Below are positions 21,516 to 32,892 of a stretch of 64,000 nt of DNA, piece by piece (position 1 is the stretch's first letter; each line of letters begins with the position of its first letter). The translations under genes were made by a program, and so were the position numbers. Below the pieces are notes generated by a model. The model was not told the DNA's origin, searched no databases, and was given only the letters and a program-made list of their open reading frames with translations. This DNA comes from Anagrus nilaparvatae (Eukaryota > Arthropoda > Insecta > Hymenoptera > Mymaridae): assembly GCA_022575985.1 (NCBI GenBank), contig JAKSXM010000272.1, positions 992,001 through 1,056,000 of the forward strand. Reading direction: 5' to 3'.

Positions 21516-23330
21516 GTTGAAATATATAAATACAATTTAAAGAATGAATGTATCACCAATCAAATGCTTTTCCCTGACAAACTAGTTACAAAAAATATAA
21601 CGCTTATTGAATATAACCCACAAAACACAATTGTAGAAATATTACACTGCGAAATTCCAAATGAACCAGTAAAATTTGATGACTTTGATTATAAATTAGA
21701 AAATAATATTACTACAGAGAATGATTACGAAATTTTTTGAACGCAACTTAATAATGAAAATAAAGAAAATTTCTCCTGCGATTACTTTAACCTAATAACA
21801 AGAAATGACCCATGTATTTTATCAAATCTAGAACATTACAAACAAAAATATAAAAGAACATAAAATCCAGAAAAAACTATAGAAATATATAATTTAGAAA
21901 ATCAAACCAATATTAATCAAAAAACAAAAGCTGAAAAAGTTTTAGAGTTATGCAATCTAGACCATTTAAAAGATAAAACAGAATACGAAATCATGAAAAA
22001 TATAATTGCAGAAAACAACGATATTTTTCATTCAAAAGAAGAAAAACCTACAGACGTAAAAGGAGTCTATCACAAAATTAAAAAGAATTGACGAAAATCC
22101 AATTTATGTTAAGCAATTTTTTATGATCCCCATACGAGGATCGAGCAGAAATCGAAAAACAAACGCAAGAAATGCTTGACCAAGGTATTATAGAACATAG
22201 TAACTCACCTTATAACTTTCCCATTTTCTTAACACCTAAACGAGAAGGCCTCGAAGGAAAAATTGGGAAGCGCCTCATCATAGACCTGAGACAGCTCAAT
22301 AAAAGAGTTTTAAACCAAGAATTTCCCATACCACAAATTACAGAACTATTAGACCAATTAAAAGGCGCAAAATACTAATAAAAATACTAATAATTTTTTT
22401 GCCTCGACCTTTATGCGGGGTTTTACCAGGTCCTGCTCGACCCAGCCGACAAACATAAAGCAGCATTTTCAACGCATAACGCTCACTATTTTTGAAAACT
22501 ACCGATGGGTCTAAAATCTAGCCCTAAATCTTATCAAAGGCTGCTTACAAGGTTATTAAAAAATGACCCCAATATAAAAGTATATATAGACGATCTGCTA
22601 ATATTTACAAAAACTTTAGAAAAACATTTTCAAGCTTTTACACGTTTAAAGAAAATACTAAGAGACGCTAACTTAAAAATTCAAATAAAAAAATGTTGAT
22701 TTTTAAAAAAAGAACTAATTTACTTAGGTTATAAAATTTCGTCAGAGGGAATTCAAGTAGATCAGAATAAAATAGCTGCTATTAAAAATGTACTCATACC
22801 AAGAACAATAAAAAAATTAAAACGGTATCTTGCTGTAATTTCTACCGCCGTTTTATTAAAATCTACGCAACAATAGCAAAACCACTTACTGACTAACTAA
22901 AAAAGGATATCCAGTTTAAATGGTCCCCTACAGCAGATATAGCTTTTAATAAATTAAAAGCATGCCTTTGTAAAGCGCCAGTACTAATATTTCCAGATTA
23001 AAGCCAAATTTTTTTGCATTCTTGCGACAGTTCAGGATTTGCCATAGGATCCGTATAATGCCAGGGCCCACCAAAAAAAGAAAATCCAGTTTGAATATTT
23101 CAAGAGTATTAAATAAAACAGAAAAAGGCTACAGTACGTTTGAAAAAGAATATTTAGCGATATACTGGTCGGTACAGTCATGAAGAGGGTATTTATTTAA
23201 ACCCTTCCTAATCTATTCTGACCATAAACCACTATACTATTCAAATCTCACAGAAAGAAATTCTAGAGTACTGAAATGGAGACATAAAATTTCTGATTTA
23301 GATTTTGAAGTTAAATACGGCAGCAAACTG
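21516..23330 (+). pseudogene. Gypsy reverse transcriptase and RNase H (relic)
   Basis: 21516-22100 is the linker into RT. RT proper: QEMLDQGIIEHSNSPYNFPI at about 22163-22225, RLIIDLRQLNKRVLNQEFPI (motif A region precursor), the LDLYAGFYQVLLDPADKHKA block at about 22400-22455, LPMGLKSSPKSYQRL and the catalytic YIDDLLIF at 22580-22606 (Y-x-D-D intact). RNase H similarity follows (FKWSPTADIAFNKLKACL at 22915; HSCDSSGFAIGS; YSDHKPLYYSNLTERNS at about 23217; a degraded AANCLSR in place of AADxLSR at 23315). Frameshifts and stops occur between blocks, so it is dead. Confidence 0.85.
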
Positions 23331-24060
23331 TTTAAGCAGGAATTTCCCATATATAAATAAAGAATTAAATGTATTTACAAGAAGACAAACGGGTATTAAA
23401 GAAAATTCATTAGCTAAAAATAATGAAACAACTAAAAAACCCTCTGAAGCTCATAAAAATAATTTTAAAAAAATTTTAAACAAAAATCATAAAAATAAAA
23501 TTATACATACAAGGCAGAAAAATAACTCTATCAGTAAAGAAAGAGTGGGAAATAAGAATAATAAAGATACTGCAAAAAATCAATTGCATAAAAATAAAAT
23601 AAATTAACAATATAATCAAAACCTAAATTTAAGTAATGTAGCATATCTTAAGGATTTATTAGAATTTCGTAAAGATAATATTATTTACTTCATAGATAAA
23701 AACGGTAAACCCTTAGATAAAGGTGCTGTTAATTTAATAAAATCGGATAAAATTAAAACTTTTTCTAATAATAATATAAATGAATTAAAATCCAAAAATA
23801 TAAAAATAAACTTAACCTTGGTTTATGTATAAATATTAACGAATCTAACAAACTAATTCTAGAAAATATAGACAAATTATTCTTACTAATAATAGATAAA
23901 ATTAAAGATGTTAAAAATAAAAATATTAGTATAGCTGAAAGCACTTTTATAGGGAACGTTCCATTCACTAACTTCATTAAACTACTACATAAGAGTACTA
24001 ACAATAATTTTAAAATTTTAGTTTGTAAATAAACATTAAAATACGTAAAAGAACAAGACA
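23331..24060 (+). pseudogene. Gypsy pol tether between RNase H and integrase
   Basis: Lysine/asparagine-rich low-complexity coding (23305-23607), then a region with short open frames (KIKDVKNKNISIAEST-type residues). No domain is recognised; its position makes it the RNase H-integrase spacer. Confidence 0.4.
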
Positions 24061-24575
24061 GAGAAAATGTTTTCAAACATTTTCATGAACCGTCAACGGC
24101 AGGACACAGAGGCATTAGAGCAACTATATCGCGTATAAAACAGCGTTACTATTGGGAAAAATTAAAAGAATTTGTCACAGAAAAAATTCAATTATGTTTC
24201 AAATGCCAATTGCGAAAAATTTCCCGACGTAAATGCCGTCTTCCGATGTGTCTTACCGACTGCCCAGGGACAGCTTTTGATAGAATTTCTATTGACATAG
24301 TTGGCCCCTTACCAAAATCAACCATAGGTTATCAATACATTTTCACTATGGAAGACCAATTAACAAAATTCTTGGTCGCAGTCCCAATTCTGAACACTGA
24401 AACCTCTACAACAGCTACAACAGCATTCATAAATAGGTTTATTTGCCTTTTTGGAGTTCCTAAAGTGGTCATTTCAGACCGAGGAAGTAACTTAGTCAGC
24501 AAATTAATGAATGCTGTCACGAAACGTTTTAAAATTACCAGAATCACAACCACCGCTGTAATGTGGGTATTTTAG
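24061..24575 (+). pseudogene. Gypsy integrase, zinc and core domains (3'-truncated)
   Basis: The HHCC zinc-binding module is visible in AGHRGIRATISRIKQRYYW (second H) and LCFKCQLRK. The DDE core has FDRISIDIVGPLPKS (first D) and FGVPKVVISDRGSNLVS (second D). It stops before the catalytic E at VMWVF. The integrase C-terminus is missing here but is preserved in the second copy at 56780-57190. The frame 24210-24575 is uninterrupted. Confidence 0.85.
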
Positions 24576-25432
24576 GGTAAATTAAATAATGCGAATATTT
24601 TGGGCGCGTGTATGTAAGTTAACAAATTTATTAAAGAGCGCCTTTTAACTGTACACGCGCTGGTAATACTGGCTCATAATCATAATAGTAATGCGGGGGA
24701 TTGACCTTTTTTCCTTGTTACTGGGCTAGTTCTTGCAAAAGAAACAATCTCCTCGACAGGTAGGGGGAGTCCTAAAAAGGTGTTGAAAAGGCGGAAAATC
24801 AAATTGTGAACAAGCACTATAAATGATATACACTTATTTAAATTTTTAAAATATTTAGCTAAATCATTATTAAATTAATAAAACTGCCCTTAGGCTTAAC
24901 TTGTAATATAAAATTTTTCACAATTTATATACAGGTATATATACACCAAGTCGCGCACGTTCGCCTATCTTATTGTATATTATATCTTCTGCCCGTCGGC
25001 TACTGCTTTTTGTGCTTGGCGGCGATAATTAATAATTTTAAAATTGCGTGTATATACGTATATTCTATGCATATACGTACGTCGTCGTCGTTGCGCGGGT
25101 GTGTGCATGTATGCGGACGGCTTTATTTATTTTTATACACACGTATATGCATATACGTTATGCAATACATATACGTGCATATGTAACGAAAAATGCCTTG
25201 TTAATAACGGCTAATATAAAAGAATCCGAAAAATTGCCCACTTACAAAAATTCTTGGTTCCTCAATGAGAAACCATTGTAATAGGTCAAATTTCGATTTT
25301 TGATTTTTTGGCATATAAGCACATTTTGAGACCCCAGCAAGCTAAAAAACCGGTTTTTAAAAAAAGTATGTATGCCTGTTTGTGTGTGTGTGTAGGTGTG
25401 TGGGTGTGTGTGTGGGTGTGTGTGTGTATGTA
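24576..25432. other. Non-coding DNA with simple repeats
   Basis: No coding similarity in this stretch. 25045-25185 is rich in TATACGTA/GCATATACG purine-pyrimidine alternation. 25379-25428 is a (GT)n tract with GGTGTGTG variants that leads directly into the satellite. Confidence 0.5.
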
Positions 25433-25939
25433 ACCGGTGAAATTTCACAACCATTATGGAATTAAGACCTAATTTTTTTTTCGAAAATTTTTTAATTTTT
25501 TTTTTTTAATTTGGATGTAATACCTCATTTATTTCTACGAAAGTACTTATATTCGAAAGTATGGTTTTTACTCTATATCTCGAATCTGATACTTAATTTT
25601 TTGAAAATTTTTTCCCAATTTTTTTTTACGAAAAAATACAAAAAACACCAATTTTATTTTCTTTTTGGACGTAGTACCTAATTTATTTCTATGAAAGTAC
25701 TAGTTTTAGAAAATTTGTTTATAGTCATTTTTTGGTTTTGATACCAAATTTTTTCAAAAATTCTATCTCAAAATTGAAAAAACAAAAAATTAAAATTAAA
25801 ATAACTGCAATATTTTTTTTTTTTAGTGTAATGAAAGTACTAATATCTGAAAATATTGCAACCGGTGATGTTTTACAACCATTATGAAATTAAGACCTAA
25901 TTTTTTTTTCAAATATTTTTTCACTAAAAAAGCTCTATA

Positions 25940-27221
25940 CTCCAGTCAAAATACGGGTTTGGTTGTATTTTTACTGGCGAACATGAGATTTTCTTTACTA
26001 TATGTTTTTTTGAACCTGAAAATCGGGGTCTCTTGACCGCTAATCAAGAATTTCGACTTATTTTTCATAAATATTCAATATTTCACCCTTAAAATAGCTA
26101 AAACTACCCCTAATATGGGTGTTTTTGCTATTTGTTCACTTTGAGCATCCAGGATATGTCGATATAGGTTTTTCGCGTCGCTAATAAAGAATTTCGACTT
26201 ATTTTTCATAACTATTCAATATTTCTTGAGCATGCATTACAAAAAAAAAAAAAAATATTAAGTTTCATTTATTCATTTTTACCTTCAATATAATAACTTA
26301 TTTTTCAGGTAAGTATTAATTTTTTATAATAGTATATTACGGTCCTAGGCCAGAAAAATAAAGAATGGCCTAAATCGCACGTAAATTACCTTCCAAGGCG
26401 AAGCCGAGGATGGTAAACTGCGATTTGGGTCATTTTTTGTTTATGGCCGAGGATTGTACAAAATTTTTTTGCGACTCTGGCGAGAAAATATGTTTTTGAC
26501 GGACGCGCAGCGTCCGGGAAATACGTACTTTCAAGCCGCAGTACAAAAAAAAATTAACAATTTTATATTGATCAGCGGCCCAGGGACCTGAATGGACATA
26601 ATCGGGATGCTCAAAGTGTAAAAATAGCAAAAACATACCTTTAAGGAGTAGTTTCAAATAATTTAAGGGTGAAATATTGAATACTTATGAAAAATAAGTC
26701 GAAATTCTTGATTAGCGACCCAAAAAACCTATATGGACATATCCTGGTTGCTCAAAGTGCCCAAATAGCAAAGACACCCCCTTTTCGGGGGTAATTTTAG
26801 CCAATTTAGGGGGGAAATTTTAATTATTTATGAAAATTAAGTCCAAATTCTTAACCAGCGACTCAAAAAACCTACATGGACATATCCTGGTTGCTCAAAG
26901 TGCGAAAATAGCAAAATCACCCATTTTTTGGGGGTAATTTTAGCTAATTTAGGGGTGAAATTTAATTATTTATGAGAAAGATGTTAAAATTCTTGATTAG
27001 CGACTCAAAAAACCCATATGGTGCAAATCTGAGCGCTCAAAGTGCAACTATGTAAAAAACACCCCATTTTGGGGTAGTTTTTTGCAAATTTAGGGGTGAA
27101 GTCCCCATTTCTTTAAAAAATGACCCCGAGTTTCGTGTTCAGCGACCCAAAAAACATATAGTAAAGCAAATCTCATGTTCGCCAGTAAAAATACAACCAC
27201 CCCCCCGAATTTTGACTGGCG
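25940..27221. mobile_element. Foldback MITE, family A copy 2 (1282 bp, TA target)
   Basis: Ends CTCCAGTCAAAATACGGG and CCGAATTTTGACTGGCG are flanked by TA (25938-25939 and 27222-27223). The subterminal arms also match (GCGAACATGAGATTT.CTTTACTATATG inverted at the other end). It shares ends, TA target and the internal 'cagcgacccaaaaaacctat', 'aaaaacacc', 'ggggtaattttagcc' module with the copy at 5272-5993, but has more module copies (period about 110-125 bp, at least four in 26590-27150). A different hairpin repeat lies within it (26340-26580). Confidence 0.85.
26362..26432. repeat. Dispersed ~70-bp hairpin repeat, copy 1
   Basis: An inverted repeat of the form CTAAATCGCACG...TGCGATTTGGG encloses a GGCGAAGCCGAGGATGG loop region. 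The reverse-complement counterpart is at 57533-57605, with about 80-85% identity by eye. Confidence 0.7.
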
Positions 27222-27381
27222 TAATAGGTACTTTTTTTTTTAATTTGGATGTAATACCTCATTTATTTCCACGAAAGTACTTATATTTGAAAGTATGGTT
27301 TTTACTTGATATCTTGAATCTGATACTTAATTTTTTGAAAATTTTTTTTTCTAAATTTTCGTCACAAAAAAATACAAAAAA

Positions 27382-27415
<34 letters not shown>

Positions 27416-27730
27416 GACGTAATACCTAATTTATTTCTATAAAAATACTAGTTTTATAAAGCTCGTTTATAATAATTTTTTGGATCTGATATCGAATTTT
27501 TTCAAAATTTTTTTCTTAAAATTAAAAAAACAAAAAAATTAAAAAAACTGCAATATTTTTTTTGTTTTTAGTGTAATACCTCATATAATTCAATGAAAGT
27601 ACTAATATCTGAAAATATTGTAGCCGGTGATATTTCACAACTATTATGGAATTAAGAGTACATTGAAAAATTGTACATTCATTGAATGCATACATTGAAT
27701 ACATTGAACAGTAACAATTAAATGCATACA

Positions 27731-29097
27731 TTGAATTACTGCAAATAAAAGAATATCAACACATAAATGTATTCCAATGCCTCATAGAAATACACAGGGT
27801 CGTGCAGTCTTGTACAGGTTGGTTCGACTACATAAAACCTGTCCAAAATGCAGAGGCAACTTACTCATATGAAATTAATTCAGATCAATGTAAATCTATT
27901 CATGAAACCAAAATTTTTAAGTACGATAACTCTCATATAATCACAAATTTAAATGTAAATCAGACTGGAATTACCCCAATAGTTTTCGCAGGATCTGCTG
28001 AAGGCAATAATTGCCAGGTGAAATTCTATTCTGGTGCATATGGCACTTTTTATCATGCATTTGTACAAGGTCAAACCGCATCAGTAGATTTAAATAATTA
28101 TAAAAATAATTCTTAATTCAGGTATCAGTTGCAAATTTAGTAAATATCATTGTATTGATATTCAAAATGGCCACACGTTTTGGCAAAATTTCATTTCCCA
28201 AGGATGTATTTCCGATCACTATTCAATACTGTATTACGGATTTTGTGAAAAAATTATTGATTTTTCAGATTATAAAAATAATATTGCAACTTATGTATTA
28301 ATCTCGAAACAGATATCATTTGCATTTAAAATAACGCACGAAATAACATTATGCGACATAGTCGCCTATCAAACAATCCACCCCAAGATTCTAATTTTAG
28401 ATTCTAATAAAGCACCGATAAACCAAATTTTTGTAAGAATCACCCTTAATTCCAAAGTTGTAGAAAATTTTGATCTATTTACATATATTAACCAAAAATT
28501 TGTTTACACTGAACATCATGTAAACATTCAATCTGACAAATTATACTTAAACATGTTGCAAAAAGAATGTAACCTCGAGAAATCGATATTAGAAAATAAC
28601 CAAATATTAGCATCCCTTCATCCTGACAAATATGCCTACCAAAATTTTGGAATTGGTCATCTTGCTAAGGTAGTTTATGAAGCAATTTACATATTAAAAT
28701 GCGTGCCAAAGCACGCTGAACTAATACAAACAGATCGGTTTTATCTAGAATTACCTGTTTTACAAAATAACACAATGCTCGTATTCTTAAAACCAATCAA
28801 GAGAATTTTAATTACACAAGGATCAGAAATAAGCTGTTCAAACATCTTGCCACAATTATACAAAATTAATAACGATTGAATAAAATTAACTTCAACAATA
28901 AGCAAGGCTAAGCCTCCTTTATTATTACAACCTGACGCCAAAATTTCCTGGAAATATGAATCTTTCGAAAATTTAGCCACAAGCGGGCTATATTCACAAA
29001 AAGAATTAAAAAATTTCATAAAAACATTTGCTCTTTCAAGTAGAAAGAGAACCCTGCCTAAACAGTATCGCAATGTCATTAAATGGCGAAAGTTCTA
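27731..29097 (+). pseudogene. Env-like glycoprotein of Gypsy copy 1 (broken)
   Basis: Fragments in several frames: 27731-28116 (cysteines in VQSCTGWFD, SDQCKSIHE and GNNCQVKFYSGAYG); about 28115-28550 (LNSGISCKFSKYHC, GHTFWQNFISQGC); 28553-28879; and 28881-29097. The pattern of a cysteine-rich ectodomain with 'SGxxC....HC.D..xGxTFW' and a later 'LELPV' segment resembles the fusion glycoprotein of jingchuvirus/chuvirus-type negative-strand viruses rather than classic errantivirus env. That assignment is from memory and tentative. Strong support that it belongs to this element comes from a second copy on the other strand next to a Gypsy integrase end (52.5-56.6 kb). Several stops and frame changes, so no functional glycoprotein. 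Confidence 0.6.
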
Positions 29098-29495
29098 GTT
29101 ATTATGTACTATTAAAAAAAAAAATTAATACATTTTTATACATACACATTTTTTACATACAAATATTATAACGTTTAATATTAGCATTTTTCTAGTAAAT
29201 TTTTAAACATTTTTGTAATTAAAGATTTGCTATTCTTGCTATCATATTTTGGATGGTCAGAAAATAAGCCACTCTTGGTAAATACCTGACACGCTAGGAT
29301 TTTAGGCCTATGGACTGGCTGGAGTTACCGATTGACACAACGCTGCATAACCCACGGATCACCAGTTTGGTCTAATATTTAGCAGTTTTTTAATCTTAAT
29401 ATATATCAAGACAGTTAATTTTTTTATTTAAACTCTATTATCAAATATTTTATGTACTTTTTGCATCTAATATTTTTACTTATTTTCTGTTGCAG
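29098..29495 (+). other. Intron end upstream of LRR exon 1
   Basis: Non-coding. It ends in a pyrimidine-rich acceptor (TTATTTTCTGTTGCAG) at 29480-29495. A GC-richer patch at about 29290-29370 has no recognised identity. Confidence 0.5.
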
Positions 29496-29676
29496 AAAAT
29501 TTGCAATACTTAAAACTTGGCGGTAACCTACTACATGCAATACCAAGTGATGCTTTACGTCGATTGCATAGACTGAGGCATTTAGATTTAAAATCTAATA
29601 ATATAACTACAATATCCGATGATGCATTTGCAGGATACGGTGATACTATAACTTTTCTTAACATGCAAAAAAATTT
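29496..29676 (+). CDS. Leucine-rich-repeat gene, internal exon 1 of 2 visible
   Basis: A 181-bp exon between acceptor TTGCAG and donor TTT|GTAAGT. The first two bases complete a codon, 59 codons follow, and the last two bases (TT) are completed by the first G of the exon at 60190. It encodes typical 24-residue LRRs: LQYLKLGGNLLHAIPSDAL, LRHLDLKSNNITTISDDAF and the start of ITFLNMQKN. Proteins with such repeats in insects are mostly extracellular or cell-surface adhesion and receptor proteins; which one this is I cannot say. No stop codons; the rest of the gene lies outside the window or in undetected small exons. Confidence 0.9.
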
Positions 29677-29682
29677 GTAAGT

Positions 29683-30993
29683 TGTAGTTATTTTTATTTT
29701 AATTAATTCTTTTTCTAATTATTCCAGTGAAGCAAAAAATAAGTTTTTCCTAAAAACAATCGAATTTTGAAAAAAATTACAATTCATTAAGAAGCTTTTG
29801 AAGAAAATAATAATTCAATTACTAGGGTACACAGAGTAGCTTCATTTGATAAAATATAATAGTTCATTTAAAATATATTATGATTCTAAGAAACTTAATC
29901 AAGGAATTAAATTTAAATCAATTTAAATTGATTTTGAAGGTTAACTTCATGAATAAATTTTTTTTTATTAACAAACTTTTAAGCTAAAAATGACAATTGA
30001 AGTAAAATTATATTTAATGATTATATTGGTTAGTCAGAATTGGTTTAATATTTGTAAAAGTATACGAGTTTACATGGATAGGTAGCCAAATATACTGCAA
30101 AATATTTTTAATCAAAAGAATACTTAAAATAGATAATTTTAATTTAATTATTTCTTTTTTGAAGCGGTTTTTATTTCATTTTTCGTTCCTTTTTTTGATT
30201 GATTGATTATTATAAGATTTATTTATACAAAATTGTACAAACATGAGAATTACAAATTGTTTACAGAAAAGATGCGTGCCACTTTTTTTGTCCATTTTTA
30301 ACTTTTGATATGATTTAATATCTTTTTTCTTAATTGTACTGATAGAGAAAAATAACACTTAAAAATCGTTAAAAATTTATGTCATGAAATCTTTTTTTTC
30401 ACATTTCATTGGATGGTGTGTTAGAAAAAGTTTGGCTTCGCAGGAGAGGAGTGACAAATTTACGTTTTTGAGTAACGGGATAAATATTAACATTTTAAAG
30501 GAGGGGTAAAATATTGACGTTTTTAGGGGGGAGGTGAAAAAGCGACATTTTTAGGGTGAAGAACTTAAAATATTTTCGATTTAGGGACTTATAATAATTT
30601 GAACTGGGAGTCTTGATTAGGCTATGATAAAACAAAAACTTAGAATACTTTAGGTTTAAGAACATAGGATAATTTATATTTCGGTATTGTAATTTCGATT
30701 TTTGGATTTATTAGTATTATAAGTGAACATGTTCTATGATCGTTGGTAGTGTGAAACAAACCAGTTATATAAAATGTCCAAAAACTATTTATGAATTTTT
30801 AACAATTATTGTTTACCATTAACAATTATTAGAATATAGACTATTTTTAGAATATCTCTGGATAAACTCATCGTTAGTAACAAAAAAAATGGAAAATAAT
30901 CGTTCTTGTGAGTGCAATAGAACTGTAATGATAGAGCTGTATTAAAAATACATCTTAACCTCGAAAAGTTAAATTTTTATGGATTTAATCTAT
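29683..30993. other. Intronic DNA without recognised genes
   Basis: AT-rich. 30460-30560 has a loose repeat of 'gacgtttttagg' / 'aggaggggtaaaatattg' type. Nothing else recognised. Confidence 0.5.
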
Positions 30994-31138
30994 CATGCCA
31001 TTAATTTTTTTCATTCAAAACCACTTTTTTAAGCTAAATTATTTATTAATTTATCTTAAAAAATTATTTAACATCAATTAAAAAATTTTTCTAATTTATT
31101 TAAAATTGTAAAAAATTTTAAATAAAATTAATGGCATG
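30994..31138. mobile_element. 145-bp AT-rich MITE-like repeat, copy 1
   Basis: The ends are a 15-bp perfect inverted repeat, CATGCCATTAATTTT / AAAATTAATGGCATG. The core 'cttaaaaaattatttaacat' and the whole body recur at 45229-45359 without the CATGCC ends. Confidence 0.7.
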
Positions 31139-31467
31139 AAAATGCCTTATGTATCTTTGAAATATAAGATTATTATTTATTCGTAGAGATCGTTTAATTA
31201 TTGATACTAATATTTGAAAAAATATGACGAACGTTAAACTAATTAATTAATATTGTAAATTTTCATTAAAATTCCATTTTTTCCAACTTTCCTCTATTTT
31301 CGTTTTCAATAGATCATCTGCCGTTCTGATTGGGATTCGACACTTTTAAATTATTTTGTTAATCGTTTGAAAGCAACAGGTCAGTTTTACTTTTAAAACT
31401 ATTTAATTATAAATTAAAATTAATATTAAAAATAAAAAAATAAACGAGGCTGAGTATTGTACTCTCA

Positions 31468-32144
31468 GCTCAATTAATGATGTCTCCATAAATTTTAAAA
31501 TAATTATATACTTTAACAGGGTTTGACAGTTTTTGAGTATTTATTTTTATTTTTAAAGTAAAAACATGTGTTTATTTGTAGATTTTAATAAAATATCATT
31601 TTTTAAACTTATTAATCAAAATTAAAGAATGAAAGAGAAAATTTTGCTGATTCAGTGAAAATTTGATTTTTAAAAACGATCAAGCATATCAGGAGCCAGA
31701 GATAATTAAAGTTTATCAAAATTAATTTTTTTCTGAATATAATAATAATAATTAAAAATAAATTCTTTTTAAAAAAAGTGTAACAAAAGGAAATAATATA
31801 CTTCAAATAATATTTTCAATAAGCTGTGTACGGACAGTTCATCTCATTTTAATGCCCAACTTACTATTACATACATTGTCTATAAATAATTAAAAATTTT
31901 ACATTTGTTTTTTACCCTTTTTTTTATGAATCAAAATTCAAAAATACACACATTAATCTTTTTAAAATTAAAATACTTCATAATATTTTATATAGACGCC
32001 GACCTATAAGCGTCTCTACTAAAAGTAGCATAATGAATATCATGTGTATTTATTTGTCTCCATCATCCTTTACCATTTCCATCAACATTTAATGACAAAA
32101 CATTATAATTATTTTAAAATTTATGGGGACGCCATTAATTGAGC
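31468..32144. mobile_element. Foldback element (about 677 bp)
   Basis: Arms of about 40 bp: left GCTCAATTAATG at 31468 through 'ccataaattttaaaataatt', and the inverted counterpart ending CATTAATTGAGC at 32144. A second inner pair (CATGTGT.TTTATTTGT) is present in direct orientation. No clear target-site duplication. Borders may extend a few bases outward. Confidence 0.6.
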
Positions 32145-32892
32145 CGAATGTATAAGTTAAATAAAATCTAATTTAGAGCCCATGTGCATCTGAAAATTCA
32201 ACTTGCAAAAACATTTTTTCCAAAATGGTTATTTTTTGAGTTATCTTCTTTTAAATAACATAAAACTTCATCATTACATCATATTCAACGTTATTTTTTT
32301 TCAGGTTTGCATATATTTTTAATTAAAAAATTGTTTTGGTCTAATCAATATACATTGATCCTTTGGTAATTTTAACAAGTTTAGCAACAAAAAAGGAAGG
32401 TCAAATATACCTTAAAGCGAAGTAGGAAAATATAAACCGGATTTTTTATTTTATTCGCAAAATTCATTTAAGTATAAAGATTTGAGAAAATATATATTAT
32501 TTATCTATGCTTTTTATGGGTTGCGACAAGCACGTTTCCGCGGGTTAAAACGGCACAAATTTTCATTAATTTTAACCCGAACAACGACTTATCGTAACAA
32601 CTTCACTTTTATTATGATTTATTTTGAATACTTATTTAAACCTGTAAATAAAATAGGATTAATTCTCATGCAACTTGATTACGTATGTTTATTATTTCAA
32701 TTATGACCAGGGCAAGAGTTAATTTGAGACACCTCGCTCTCCTACAATCATATGCTACTGGTTGTTAACAAGTACTAAATAATTTCTATGTTTACTGTAA
32801 GATAAGGGATCCGGACTTCGTGCTTTTTCCCCGACCATATGCAATTATTGTTAGTATCTAATGCATTTATTTTAAAAATAAGTTAGTGTGTT

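Larger units (their letters stand above)
25433..27660. repeat. ~430-480-bp tandem satellite, second unit split by a MITE
   Basis: The unit start 'ccggtgaaatttcacaacc' recurs at 25434, 25862 and 27624. Unit 1 is 428 bp. Unit 2 is about 478 bp after removing the MITE at 25940-27221; the difference is mainly poly-T expansion. Diagnostic shared blocks: 'tttggatgtaatacctcatt' (25511 and 27244) and 'gaaagtactaatatctgaaa' (25833 and 27594). A T32 homopolymer lies at about 27383-27414. Confidence 0.85.
14330..29097 (+). mobile_element. Gypsy-type LTR retrotransposon with env, copy 1 (dead, multiply interrupted)
   Basis: The order gag, protease, RT, RNase H, integrase, env-like is that of an envelope-bearing Ty3/Gypsy element. 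All coding blocks contain stops or frame changes. Interruptions: an OB-fold gene and minisatellite between gag and protease (about 15.8-17.0 kb), Tigger (18020-21513) between protease and RT, and satellite plus MITE (about 25.4-27.7 kb) between integrase and env. I could not identify the two LTRs. The 3' part of the integrase (after the core) is missing. Confidence 0.8.

Noticed and set aside
25379..25428. GT-rich tract as a CRISPR-like or regulatory repeat
   Set aside because: A simple (GT)n microsatellite.
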